The translations under genes and the position numbers were made by a program. This document shows, piece by piece, positions 50,601 through 58,409 of a DNA stretch of 64,000 nucleotides. Source of the stretch: Mucilaginibacter kameinonensis. Lineage in GTDB: Bacteria; Bacteroidota; Bacteroidia; Sphingobacteriales; Sphingobacteriaceae. Every line of letters starts with the position of its first letter. Within the stretch, counting starts at the first letter, position 1. The stretch covers positions 186,001 to 250,000 of the forward strand of contig NZ_RCWZ01000005.1 in the NCBI RefSeq assembly GCF_003675385.1. Reading direction: 5' to 3'. Below the pieces are notes generated by a model, which searched no databases, was not told where the DNA came from, and saw only the letters and a program-made list of their open reading frames with translations.

Positions 50601-51712
50601 TGCTTGTTTTTTTCTTGTTCCTTTTCCTTGTCTTTATTAAATGAATTAACCGGTATATCGGCAGTTATTATTACACCATAATCTTTATTCGTGATCCCAT
50701 ATTGTTTCACAAGCTGACGCTTGTTTATAATTGTGAGCCCCTTGAATATTTTATCATTTATCCCGGCTAAATTACCTTCGTAATTATTGATCAATACCTT
50801 TTTATTAAGAATGTATTGAACCTTGGAGGCGTTTGCTGGTGTGGAAATTAGCTTGGCGTAATCAGCAGATTTCGATTTAAAATAGTTTTGAAACCGGCGA
50901 ATATCAAATTTCTTAGTTTCTATATAAATTAGTCCATATTTCGCTTCGCGGCCATATTTTATTATAGCGTTTGCACCCCTGTAAACAGAAACCGTGGCTA
51001 CATCATTACTATTTAACTTGTTTAGACCTTCTCCGGTTACGCGCACACTGTCAATAAAATATACAGGTTCGTTGTTTTCAGTCTCACCTGTAACATACTG
51101 TTGAGTATCTTCCTTGACCGCCCCGTGACAAGACAATATTAAATCAGCTGCTTCCACAGGCTTATCCATATAATAAGCTTCATCTATTGGGAATACCGAT
51201 TTTTTGGCCGAATCTATCTTAACATAAAAGGATAAAGTATCATTAGAGAAGTTCCAGTAATCGGAACAGCCTCTTGTGTACCATTGCTCCTTAAATGCAG
51301 GATATAGTTTAAACAAGTCCTTAAGTAATAACTTACTAAGATCAATTTCCTTTCCGTCAGGTAGTTTTCCAGCAAATGCTTTAGTCAGCCTGATTTTGCT
51401 GATAAGGTCATTTTTTTGATCTTGCTGGAATATCATTCCAGGATATTTTGACGTTGAATATCCGCTACCTGCGATATATCTCGGATCATTTCCGACACAA
51501 ACCGCGTTCAGATCCATTTCTTCAAGCACCGTATCTTTCAGGTTCGGATCTGACTTTTTTAAATCAGCAATTGTGGTTTGACACAAACAGATATTATTTA
51601 TAATTACCTTTTTTGCGAGATCTGAATTATCTGTCTGCGCAAAACCTTCCGTATAAAAAACAGATAAAAATAAAACGATTAGAAATGATTTTCGAAGCAA
51701 AGTTTCCTGCAT
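50597..51712 (-). CDS. Exported protein with two TonB-plug-like modules
   Basis: 371 residues with a signal peptide (FLIVLFLSVFYTEGFAQ). After an N-terminal cysteine-containing domain (ICLCQTTIADLKKSDPNLKD), a segment VYFIDSVRVTGEGLNKLNSN leads to VATVSVYRGANAIIKYGREA and GLIYIETKK, the strand order of a TonB-receptor plug. A second, more degenerate copy follows: YILNKKVLINNYEGNLAGIN and LTIINKRQLVKQYGITNKDY with GVIITADIP. There is no beta-barrel. The tail is strongly charged (KDKEKEQEKNKH). It may be a periplasmic or surface protein using plug folds for binding or signalling (inference). It overlaps the 3' end of the convergent cystathionine gamma-synthase gene by 4 bp. Confidence 0.75.
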   Translation of the reverse strand: MQETLLRKSFLIVLFLSVFYTEGFAQTDNSDLAKKVIINNICLCQTTIADLKKSDPNLKDTVLEEMDLNAVCVGNDPRYIAGSGYSTSKYPGMIFQQDQKNDLISKIRLTKAFAGKLPDGKEIDLSKLLLKDLFKLYPAFKEQWYTRGCSDYWNFSNDTLSFYVKIDSAKKSVFPIDEAYYMDKPVEAADLILSCHGAVKEDTQQYVTGETENNEPVYFIDSVRVTGEGLNKLNSNDVATVSVYRGANAIIKYGREAKYGLIYIETKKFDIRRFQNYFKSKSADYAKLISTPANASKVQYILNKKVLINNYEGNLAGINDKIFKGLTIINKRQLVKQYGITNKDYGVIITADIPVNSFNKDKEKEQEKNKH

Positions 51713-51789
51713 AAGGGATAGGCATAAAAAATATCAGCTAAGGTATAAAGTTTTCATTTGTATCAAGAACACTGCTTTTGAAAATAAAA

Positions 51790-51822
51790 TTTGGTACTTA
51801 ACCCAATAACCCCTTATATTTG
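51790..51822 (+). promoter_or_regulatory. Promoter of the metY-metX-hom operon
   Basis: TTTG at 51790-51793 and an exact -7 element TATATTTG at 51815-51822 are 21 bp apart, the Bacteroidota -33/-7 arrangement. Transcription would start near 51828, about 55 nt before the SAM riboswitch, giving a leader of about 410 nt before metY. Confidence 0.7.
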
Positions 51823-51883
51823 GAACATTATTTGGTAGCGATACCAACGTCGATCAATACTCCGCACATAGTTCGGGTTTTGA

Positions 51884-51990
51884 TTTATAAAGAAGCGGCG
51901 AGAGATCAGGCTCAATGACCCGCTGGCAACCCTTCAATGTTGAAGAAGGTGCCAATTCCTGTCCCGGCAAATAACACCGGGGAATATAAA
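51884..51990 (+). promoter_or_regulatory. SAM riboswitch (S-box class)
   Basis: The SAM-I core is readable in order: AAAGAAGCGG, CGAGAGATCAGGCTCAATGA, CCCGCTGGCAACCC, a P3 arm (CTTCAATGTTGAAG), then AAGGTGCCAATTCCTGTCCCGG. Outer bases TTTATA (51884-51889) and TATAAA (51985-51990) can close P1. It precedes methionine-synthesis genes, as expected for a SAM-sensing repressor. No classical terminator follows at once; instead a short ORF starts 9 nt after P1, so SAM may control that ORF's translation (inference). Confidence 0.93.
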
Positions 51991-51999
51991 TTTATAACC

Positions 52000-52110
52000 A
52001 TGAAAAGTTTAATTAAATTTACGCAACGCAACACTTTTTACACCTTAAACGGTAACATACAACATATTGGCTCCTCTATTGGCTGTATTTGTATGTGTTG
52101 CTGCTGTTGA
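52000..52110 (+). CDS. Cysteine-tract leader peptide upstream of metY (36 aa)
   Basis: A 36-codon ORF (MKSLIKFTQRNTFYTLNGNI, then QHIGSSIGCICMCCCC) directly after the SAM riboswitch. Codons 29-36 (52084-52107) read C-I-C-M-C-C-C-C, seven sulfur amino acids in eight, followed at once by TGA. It has no signal peptide or domain. A polycysteine end just before a hairpin and a sulfur-assimilation gene is the hallmark of an attenuator leader peptide, in which ribosomes stall when charged cysteinyl-tRNA is scarce. Polycysteine leader ORFs with this role are known from mycobacteria. Its role here is inference from position and composition; the ORF could also encode a small cysteine-rich protein. Confidence 0.75.
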   Translation: MKSLIKFTQRNTFYTLNGNIQHIGSSIGCICMCCCC

Positions 52111-52160
52111 TGCTTAGCATGCCCCTGTTTTCATTTCTCTGAAAAGGCGCGTGTGATGTT

Positions 52161-52184
52161 AAACCGGTTATATCAAACCGGTTT
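52161..52184 (+). promoter_or_regulatory. Candidate attenuator hairpin between the leader peptide and metY
   Basis: AAACCGGTT (52161-52169) pairs with AACCGGTTT (52176-52184) around a 6-nt loop and is followed by TG then TC, so the T-run is weak. A smaller upstream hairpin (TTTTCA 52128-52133 with TGAAAA 52140-52145) could compete with it. They lie 17-75 nt after the polycysteine tract, the right range for coupling to a stalled ribosome. Confidence 0.55.
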
Positions 52185-52238
52185 TGTCAAATCCATCTTA
52201 ACAAAAAATCTAAATTAAACACATTAAAAATTACAACT

Positions 52239-53558
52239 ATGTCTACCTTGAAATTCGAAACCTTACAATTACATGCCGGTCAGGAAGTTGATCCAACAAC
52301 AGGTTCACGCGCAGTACCAATTTACCAAACTACTTCATACGTATTTAACAGTGCCGAACATGGCGCCAATTTGTTTGCGCTAAAAGAGTTTGGCAATATA
52401 TATACCCGTATCATGAACCCTACTACCGATGTGTTTGAAAAACGCATCGCGGCTTTAGAGGGCGGTGTTGCAGCTTTGGCTACGGCATCTGGTCAGGCGG
52501 CACAATTTATAGCGTTAAATAACATCCTGCAGGCGGGCGATAACTTTGTTACTTCTCCTTTCCTGTATGGCGGTACTTATAACCAGTTTAAAGTAGCATT
52601 TAAGCGTCTGGGTATCGATGTGCGTTTTGCCAAAGATGATACTGCGGCGAATATCGAAGCGCTTATTGATAATAAAACCAAGGCCATCTTCCTGGAAACA
52701 ATAGGTAATCCTGGCTTTACCATTGCTGATTTTGAAAAGGTTAGCGAAGTTGCCAAAAGACATGACCTCCCTTTAATTGTCGACAATACTTTTGGCGCAG
52801 GTGGTTACCTCTTCCGCCCTATTGAACATGGCGCCAATGTTGTTGTTGAGTCAACTACTAAATGGATCGGTGGTCATGGTACCAGTATTGGCGGTGCTAT
52901 TATTGACGCCGGTAATTATAACTGGGGTAACGGCAAATTTCCGCAGTTTACTGAACCAAGTGAAGGTTACCACGGATTGGTATTTAACGATGTTTTTGGC
53001 ATTGGCGGCCCATTTGGTAACATTCAGTTCATTATCCGTGCCCGTGTTGAAGGTTTAAGGGATTTCGGCCCTTCACAATCGCCGTTTAATTCATGGTTGA
53101 ATATCCAGGGACTGGAAACCTTGTCGTTAAGGGTGCAACGCCATGTAGATAATGCTTTGCAGCTGGCCAAATGGTTGGAGCAGCATCCACAAGTGGCCAC
53201 GGTAAATTACCCTGGATTGGAATCATCTCCATACCATGACCTTGCAAAAAAATATTTAAAGAATGGTTTTGGAGGCGTATTGTCGTTCGAGATCAAAGGT
53301 GATAAAGCACAGGCCAGCCAGTTAATCAATAACCTGAAACTGGTTAGTCATTTAGCTAACGTGGGCGACGCGAAAACATTGATCATACAGCCTTCGGCAA
53401 CAACGCATCAGCAATTATCTGATGAAGAGCAACTATCTGCCGGTGTTACACCGACATCATTACGCGTAGCCGTTGGTATTGAGCATATAGATGATATTAA
53501 AGCTGATTTTGAACAAGCTTTTGCAAAAATTAAGCAAAGTGAGGGTGAGTTAGTTTAA
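52239..53558 (+). CDS. metY: O-acetylhomoserine sulfhydrylase (aminocarboxypropyltransferase)
   Basis: 439 residues. MetY makes homocysteine from O-acetylhomoserine and sulfide, so it links cysteine-sulfur assimilation to methionine. Fold-type I PLP motifs: LHAGQEVDPTTGSRAVPIYQ, ALEGGVAALATASGQAA, FLETIGNPGFTIADF, PLIVDNTFGAGGYLFRPIEH, the Schiff-base lysine in ESTTKWIGGHGTSIGG, and LRVAVGIEHIDDIKADF. The length (about 430-440) and the GHGTSIGG segment separate MetY from the shorter cystathionine enzymes. First structural gene of metY-metX-hom, behind the riboswitch and leader peptide. Confidence 0.96.
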   Translation: MSTLKFETLQLHAGQEVDPTTGSRAVPIYQTTSYVFNSAEHGANLFALKEFGNIYTRIMNPTTDVFEKRIAALEGGVAALATASGQAAQFIALNNILQAGDNFVTSPFLYGGTYNQFKVAFKRLGIDVRFAKDDTAANIEALIDNKTKAIFLETIGNPGFTIADFEKVSEVAKRHDLPLIVDNTFGAGGYLFRPIEHGANVVVESTTKWIGGHGTSIGGAIIDAGNYNWGNGKFPQFTEPSEGYHGLVFNDVFGIGGPFGNIQFIIRARVEGLRDFGPSQSPFNSWLNIQGLETLSLRVQRHVDNALQLAKWLEQHPQVATVNYPGLESSPYHDLAKKYLKNGFGGVLSFEIKGDKAQASQLINNLKLVSHLANVGDAKTLIIQPSATTHQQLSDEEQLSAGVTPTSLRVAVGIEHIDDIKADFEQAFAKIKQSEGELV

Positions 53559-53592
53559 CAATGTATAGTTTTTTTTAAGTGATATAGTAAAC

Positions 53593-53640
53593 GTTATTAC
53601 GGGTAGCAGCCAGAAAAAATCTGGTTGCGTCCGGAATAAC
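53593..53640 (+). promoter_or_regulatory. Three-part hairpin just upstream of metX
   Basis: GTTATT (53593-53598) pairs with AATAAC (53635-53640), CGG (53600-53602) with CCG (53631-53633), and GCAGCCAGA (53606-53614) with TCTGGTTGC (53620-53628, one G-U), around a short A-rich loop. The element ends 10 nt before the metX ATG and has no T-run, so it may affect translation or mRNA stability rather than terminate. Confidence 0.6.
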
Positions 53641-53650
53641 AAACAGAAGA

Positions 53651-54706
53651 ATGAACGCAGAGATATTTAAATACACTGATACTTTTGAATTTGAATCCGG
53701 CCGCACGATTGAAGGTTTAGAGATAGGCTTTCATACCTATGGCAGGTTAAATAAAGAAAAAAATAATGTTGTTTGGGTATGCCACGCGCTTACTGCCAAC
53801 AGCGACGTATTTGACTGGTGGAAAGGCCTTATTGGTGAGGGTTATTTCTTTAACCCGGAAGAGCATTTTATAGTTTGTGCTAATATTTTGGGTTCGCCGT
53901 ATGGTACTACAAGTCCGCTGAGTGTTAACCCGGTTACGGGGCAGCCGTATTACCTATCCTATCCGCAGTTTACTACAAGGGATATGATAAAGGCGCACCA
54001 ACTGCTTGCCGACCATTTACAGATCAATAATATCAGTGTATTGATAGGCGGTTCATTAGGTGGCCAACAGGCTATGGAATGGGCAATCATTGAGCCGGAA
54101 CGCATCAAAAATCTTATTCTGATTGCTACCAATGCCAAGCACTCACCATGGGGCATTGCGTTTAATGAGTCGCAGCGCTTAGCCATTAAGGCCGACCGTA
54201 CTTTTTACAGCAACACGCCGGAAGGTGGTCAAAAAGGCTTAAAAGCAGCCCGGAGCATCGCGCTTTTAAGCTATCGTACTTATAAAACCTATGGTATTAC
54301 CCAGCAGGAAGAAAGCGATGATGTGAAAGATAATTTCCGCTCATCGTCATACCAAAACTACCAGGGCGAGAAACTGGTGAACCGCTATAATGCCTATAGC
54401 TATTGGTATCTGACAAAAGTGATGGATTCGCACAATGTGGGCCGTGGCCGTAACGGGGTTGACAAGGCATTGAGCCTGATCAAGGCTAAAACATTGGTTA
54501 TCGGTATTTCATCGGATGTGTTATTCCCTATCGAGGAGCAGCAATACCTTTTCAGGCATATCCCGAAAGCTGCCTTTGCCGAACTTGATTCGTTTTATGG
54601 GCACGACGGATTTTTAATTGAAACAGAAGCATTAACAAACATATTTACATCGTTTTTTAAAACCGATGTGAAAGGAAAAATTATAGAACTGCAACGTACA
54701 GCGTAA
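53651..54706 (+). CDS. metX: Homoserine O-acetyltransferase
   Basis: 351 residues of the alpha/beta-hydrolase MetX family. It acetylates homoserine to give the substrate of MetY. Visible elements: VVWVCHALTANSDVFDWW, CANILGSPYGTTSPLSVNP, the nucleophile elbow IGGSLGGQQAMEWAI, VMDSHNVGRGR, and the catalytic Asp and His in VLFPIEEQQY (with GISSD before it) and FYGHDGFLIE. The stop codon overlaps the start of hom by one base, so translation is coupled. A 48-nt hairpin sits directly before its start. Confidence 0.96.
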   Translation: MNAEIFKYTDTFEFESGRTIEGLEIGFHTYGRLNKEKNNVVWVCHALTANSDVFDWWKGLIGEGYFFNPEEHFIVCANILGSPYGTTSPLSVNPVTGQPYYLSYPQFTTRDMIKAHQLLADHLQINNISVLIGGSLGGQQAMEWAIIEPERIKNLILIATNAKHSPWGIAFNESQRLAIKADRTFYSNTPEGGQKGLKAARSIALLSYRTYKTYGITQQEESDDVKDNFRSSSYQNYQGEKLVNRYNAYSYWYLTKVMDSHNVGRGRNGVDKALSLIKAKTLVIGISSDVLFPIEEQQYLFRHIPKAAFAELDSFYGHDGFLIETEALTNIFTSFFKTDVKGKIIELQRTA

Positions 54707-55941
54707 TGAGTAAAAAGTTAAATATCGGCCTCTTCGGATTTGGAGTTGTGGGCCAGGGTTTATATGATATCGTAAAAACAAAAAAGCTAAACATTGAGAT
54801 AGTAAAATTTGCTATTAAAGACCCAACCAAAAAACGTTCTTTACCGGCTCATTTATTTACTACCGATAAAGAAGAACTGCTTAATAACCCCGAGATCAAC
54901 ACGATAGTTGAGTTGATTAATGATACCGAAGCTGCTTTTGAAATTGTTTCAAGGGCCCTGAAATCTGGCAAGAACGTAGTATCGGCCAGTAAAAAAATGA
55001 TTGCCCTGCATTTAGATGAGCTGATCGAGATCCAGCATCAATACGGAACCTCGTTACTATATGAAGGCGCAGTTTGCGGTAGTATCCCTATCATCCGTAA
55101 TCTTGAGGAATATTATGACAACGAATTACTGCACTCTATAAGCGGCATTTTCAACGGTTCATCAAATTATATCCTTTCAAAAGGTTTTATCGAAGGTTTG
55201 GATTATGACAGTGCCTTAAAACAAGCCCAGGACCTTGGTTTTGCCGAAACTGATCCAACCAGTGATGTTGGCGGTTTTGATGCCAAATATAAACTGGTTA
55301 TCGCGGCTGCCCATGCTTACGGTGTGGTGGTACAGCCGGACGAGGTATTTAACCTGGGAATCCAAAACCTTGCCGCTGCAGATCTGCAATATGCCCGCGA
55401 AAAGAACCTCAAAATTAAACTGGTACCCGTAGCTAAAGAACTTGACGACCGCAACGTTGCCCTGTTCGTGTTGCCAAAATTTGTAAACGATAAAGAGTTT
55501 TTATACAACGTTGAATACGAATACAACGGCGTAACGGTACAGGCAGCTTTTGCCGATCAGCAATTCTTTTTCGGAAAAGGCGCTGGTGGCCACCCTACCG
55601 GCTCTGCTGTACTGTCGGATATAGCGGCTTTACGCTATAACTACCAGTACGAGTACAAAAAGGCAAAAGAAAAAACAGATCTTAATTTTACCAATAACAT
55701 TGAATTAACGGTTTATCTGCGTTATGATGATGAAGAACTGGTTGAAGCGCTGAACTTCGAACACATTAATGAGCGCTACTACTCAGGTAATTATAAATTT
55801 GTTATAGGAAAAATCAATTTACAAAATCTGATTGCCAACCAACAACGTATATCTGACAGCAAGGCTTTCGTAGCCTTTGCCGATCAGCTTACGGGGGTCA
55901 GCTTAGCATCGGCAGCTAAACAGACAGCTGAAGTTTTTTAG
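54706..55941 (+). CDS. Homoserine dehydrogenase
   Basis: 411 residues, monofunctional (no aspartokinase domain). The NAD(P)-binding start is IGLFGFGVVGQGLYDIV, followed by VSASKKMIALHLDELIEIQ, LYEGAVCGSIPIIRNLEEYY, SISGIFNGSSNYILSKG and AETDPTSDVGGFDAKYKLV, all typical of the catalytic domain. It reduces aspartate semialdehyde to homoserine, feeding MetX. A clear ACT domain is not seen at the C-terminus. Last gene of the metY-metX-hom operon; a terminator follows after 25 nt. Confidence 0.95.
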   Translation: MSKKLNIGLFGFGVVGQGLYDIVKTKKLNIEIVKFAIKDPTKKRSLPAHLFTTDKEELLNNPEINTIVELINDTEAAFEIVSRALKSGKNVVSASKKMIALHLDELIEIQHQYGTSLLYEGAVCGSIPIIRNLEEYYDNELLHSISGIFNGSSNYILSKGFIEGLDYDSALKQAQDLGFAETDPTSDVGGFDAKYKLVIAAAHAYGVVVQPDEVFNLGIQNLAAADLQYAREKNLKIKLVPVAKELDDRNVALFVLPKFVNDKEFLYNVEYEYNGVTVQAAFADQQFFFGKGAGGHPTGSAVLSDIAALRYNYQYEYKKAKEKTDLNFTNNIELTVYLRYDDEELVEALNFEHINERYYSGNYKFVIGKINLQNLIANQQRISDSKAFVAFADQLTGVSLASAAKQTAEVF

Positions 55942-55965
55942 TAGATTCCTTCGGTTGTTTTAATA

Positions 55966-55997
55966 TAAAAAGGCTTCTCCAAACGGGAAGCCTTTTT
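55966..55997 (+). terminator. Terminator of the metY-metX-hom operon
   Basis: AAAAGGCTTC (55967-55976) pairs with GAAGCCTTTT (55987-55996), followed by TA, with A/T on both flanks. It closes the methionine operon and also faces the convergent minus-strand gene at 56017. Confidence 0.92.
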
Positions 55998-56016
55998 AGT
56001 TACATGCCGGTTAATT

Positions 56017-56499
56017 TCATTTGGCAAAATACGCTCCTATTCTTCTGGCAAAAGCTACTGTAATTATGCCGATGAATATTTTTGAGCCCTCAGCTATAAT
56101 GTTGCTTTGTTCGTTACCATTAATAAGCGTATACATGTGATATAAGAAATCAGGCGCGGTGCTAACTAACAGGAGTCCGCCAATTATCACCAGGGATATT
56201 TCGTAAATAATATTTCGCTCTGCAAAAAGCTTCGCGTTTTCTTTATAATCACTTTCCCGGGTGATCCAGCGGGTAATTCTTTTTGTGCCGGCAATCAGCA
56301 GTATCGCCAATACCATCAGGAAAATAAAGTTTAAAGAATTTACAAGTACTAAATTTTCATGGTCGGTAGGCTGTTCACCAGGCGAACCCGTATGATTGCC
56401 TATAAAAGTGATTAGGTTCGGAAGTTTAGAGATATCGGCTACCAGCAGGTAGATGCCCAATACTTTAATGGCGACCTCATAGATGTCGGATTTTTTCAT
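56017..56499 (-). CDS. Small integral membrane protein of unknown function (160 aa)
   Basis: 160 residues with four hydrophobic segments: YEVAIKVLGIYLLVADI, LNFIFLMVLAILLIAG, YEISLVIIGGLLLVSTA and FIGIITVAFARRIGAYF. The central loop is basic (TKRITRWITRESDYKE). I do not recognise a named family; proteins of this size and layout are common in Sphingobacteriaceae. It is monocistronic, 88 bp downstream of gpmA on the same strand, and shares the bidirectional terminator with the methionine operon. Confidence 0.72.
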   Translation of the reverse strand: MKKSDIYEVAIKVLGIYLLVADISKLPNLITFIGNHTGSPGEQPTDHENLVLVNSLNFIFLMVLAILLIAGTKRITRWITRESDYKENAKLFAERNIIYEISLVIIGGLLLVSTAPDFLYHMYTLINGNEQSNIIAEGSKIFIGIITVAFARRIGAYFAK

Positions 56500-56587
56500 T
56501 CGCTTTAATTAGGGATTAATTGGTTTATGGCTTACAAGGTAAACAATTGTACCACAAGTAAAAGAGAAATGAAGGTCCGGGGGGTAA

Positions 56588-57277
56588 TTATTCCAGGTAA
56601 TAATGCCTGATCCTGTTCAAACCCTCATCAAGTTCATAAACCAGGGGTACGGCGGTAGGTATTTCCAGGGAAGTTACTTCTTCGTCGTTTAAATTATCAA
56701 TATATTTTATCAGCGACCTAAGGCTGTTGCCATGCGCCACTATAATAACCTTTTGATTGCGCCGCATAGCCCTCACAATTCTTTCATTCCAAAACGGCAG
56801 CACTCTATCCATCGTTTCACTAAGGTTTTCAGTTAAGGGCAATTCACGCTCGGTTAAATCTTTATATCTAAGATCATGGCCCGGATACCGGGGATCTTCT
56901 TTTGTTATCGCCGGCGGATGTTCATTAGGATCACGCCGCCATTTTAATACCTGCTCTTCCCCGTATTGGGCAATAGTTTCATCTTTATTCAGTCCCTGTA
57001 AGGCTCCATAAAAACGTTCGTTCAAACGCCATGATTTTTCAACCGGGATCCAAAGATGATCAAGCTCCTCAAGCATGTAATGTAATGTCTTGATCGACCG
57101 TTTCAGGTACGATGTAAAGCCGATATCAAAGTTATAGCCATTTTTATTCAGGATTTTTCCGGCGTTGTGGGCTTGCTCGTACCCTTTGTCTGATAGGTCT
57201 ACATCTTCCCAGCCTGTAAAACGGTTTTGCTGATTGAAAACACTTTCGCCGTGGCGGATTAATACTAATTTTTGCAT
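56588..57277 (-). CDS. gpmA: 2,3-bisphosphoglycerate-dependent phosphoglycerate mutase
   Basis: 229 residues, normal length for dPGM. It interconverts 3- and 2-phosphoglycerate in glycolysis. The phosphorylated His is in LIRHGESVFNQQNRFTGWED, with DVDLSDKGYEQA, SYLKRSIKTL, LNERFYGALQGLNKDE and the second His in VIIVAHGNSLRSLIKYID. A -7 element (TACTTTTG) on the minus strand is 16 nt before the ATG, and the gene is divergent from the acetate-type transporter. Confidence 0.97.
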   Translation of the reverse strand: MQKLVLIRHGESVFNQQNRFTGWEDVDLSDKGYEQAHNAGKILNKNGYNFDIGFTSYLKRSIKTLHYMLEELDHLWIPVEKSWRLNERFYGALQGLNKDETIAQYGEEQVLKWRRDPNEHPPAITKEDPRYPGHDLRYKDLTERELPLTENLSETMDRVLPFWNERIVRAMRRNQKVIIVAHGNSLRSLIKYIDNLNDEEVTSLEIPTAVPLVYELDEGLNRIRHYYLE

Positions 57278-57293
57278 AGGTATTTAGTTAACG

Positions 57294-57301
57294 CAAAAGT
57301 A
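57294..57301 (-). promoter_or_regulatory. -7 element TACTTTTG upstream of gpmA
   Basis: On the minus strand TACTTTTG (plus CAAAAGTA at 57294-57301) exactly fits TAnnTTTG and predicts a leader of about 10-12 nt for gpmA. Confidence 0.5.
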
Positions 57302-57381
57302 AGTTAAGGGTTGTGAAAAACTTGCTTAATATTTATAAATCAGTTAGCTTGCGGTACAAACCAAATAAACTAAAACCTATT

Positions 57382-57972
57382 ATGATCCCTACTACACCAG
57401 TACCGGTGAAGGATGGCATTGCCAATCCGGCGCCGCTTGGCCTGTGCGCTTTCGGTATGACAACCGTTTTATTAAACATTCACAATGCCGGCTTTTTTGA
57501 AATGAATACCATGATCCTGGCCATGGGTATATTTTATGGCGGACTGGCACAGGTAATTGCAGGTGTTATCGAAGCAAAAAAGAATAATACTTTCGGGCTG
57601 ACAGCATTTACCTCGTATGGCTTTTTCTGGCTTTCGTTAGTTGGATTACTGGTGATGCCTAAGCTTGGCTGGGGCGTTGCTCCGTCTGAAGGAGCTATGA
57701 TTGCTTACCTTAGCATCTGGGGCGTATTTACCTTCCTGTTGTTTTTTGGTACACTAAAGCTCAACCGCGCATTACAATTTGTTTTTGCTTCGTTAACCGT
57801 ATTGTTTTTCCTGCTGGTAGCGGGCGATGCTACCGGAAATGCAAGTATCAAGCATCTGGCTGGATATGAAGGTATCATTTGCGGTGCTTCGGCTATATAT
57901 ACCGGTATTGCCAATGTGCTGAATGAAGTTTACGGAAAAACTGTTTTACCTATTGGCCCGGTGAAGGTTTAA
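57382..57972 (+). CDS. Acetate/succinate transporter (GPR1/FUN34/YaaH family)
   Basis: 196 residues from the ATG at 57382 (MIPTTPVPVKDGIANPAPLG). An in-frame GTG at 57313 would add 23 polar, basic residues and begin very near the gpmA promoter, so it is less likely. The family signature is the N-terminal NPAPLGLCAFGMTTVLLNIH, with six hydrophobic segments and a GYEGIICGASAIYTGIANVL stretch. These proteins take up acetate or succinate with protons. Divergent from gpmA; a START-like gene follows 23 nt after the stop. Confidence 0.9.
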   Translation: MIPTTPVPVKDGIANPAPLGLCAFGMTTVLLNIHNAGFFEMNTMILAMGIFYGGLAQVIAGVIEAKKNNTFGLTAFTSYGFFWLSLVGLLVMPKLGWGVAPSEGAMIAYLSIWGVFTFLLFFGTLKLNRALQFVFASLTVLFFLLVAGDATGNASIKHLAGYEGIICGASAIYTGIANVLNEVYGKTVLPIGPVKV

Positions 57973-57995
57973 TTTTTTTCAGCTAAATTGCGTGG

Positions 57996-58379
57996 GTGAA
58001 AGATTATAAAAAATATTACAGCATACCGGCCACTCCCGAAGAGATTTATATGGCCATCACCAATCCCATTACCATCGAACTTTGGACTGGCGAAGTAGCG
58101 GAAATGTCTACCGAACCCGGCACCGAATTTTCTATGTGGGATGGTAGCATTGTAGGTAAAAACCTCGAGTTTGAGCCCAATAAAAAGGTTGTTCAGCAAT
58201 GGTATTTTGAGGGACAGAGCGATAACTCTATCGTGACCATCAAACTGCATGCTGATAAAAATGGCACATCGGCAGAGCTAAGGCATACCAACATACCCGA
58301 CGATGATTATAACGACATTGTTGAAGGCTGGAATGATAGTTATTTCGGAGGCCTGATAGACTTTTTTGAGGGCGCTTAA
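57996..58379 (+). CDS. SRPBCC/START-like (AHSA1-type) protein
   Basis: 127 residues from a GTG start (VKDYKKYYSIPATPEEIYMA). The fold is a START/AHSA1-like helix-grip: PEEIYMAITNPITIELWTG, FSMWDGSIVGKNLEFEPNKK, VVQQWYFEG and the C-terminal helix DYNDIVEGWNDSYFGGLIDF. These proteins bind hydrophobic ligands or chaperone partners; a specific role cannot be inferred. A TAAATTG -7-like sequence lies 5 nt before the GTG, suggesting a leaderless start. It probably also belongs to a unit with the transporter upstream. Confidence 0.88.
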   Translation: MKDYKKYYSIPATPEEIYMAITNPITIELWTGEVAEMSTEPGTEFSMWDGSIVGKNLEFEPNKKVVQQWYFEGQSDNSIVTIKLHADKNGTSAELRHTNIPDDDYNDIVEGWNDSYFGGLIDFFEGA

Positions 58380-58409
58380 TACATTCTAAAAACAAAATAC
58401 TTTATACCC

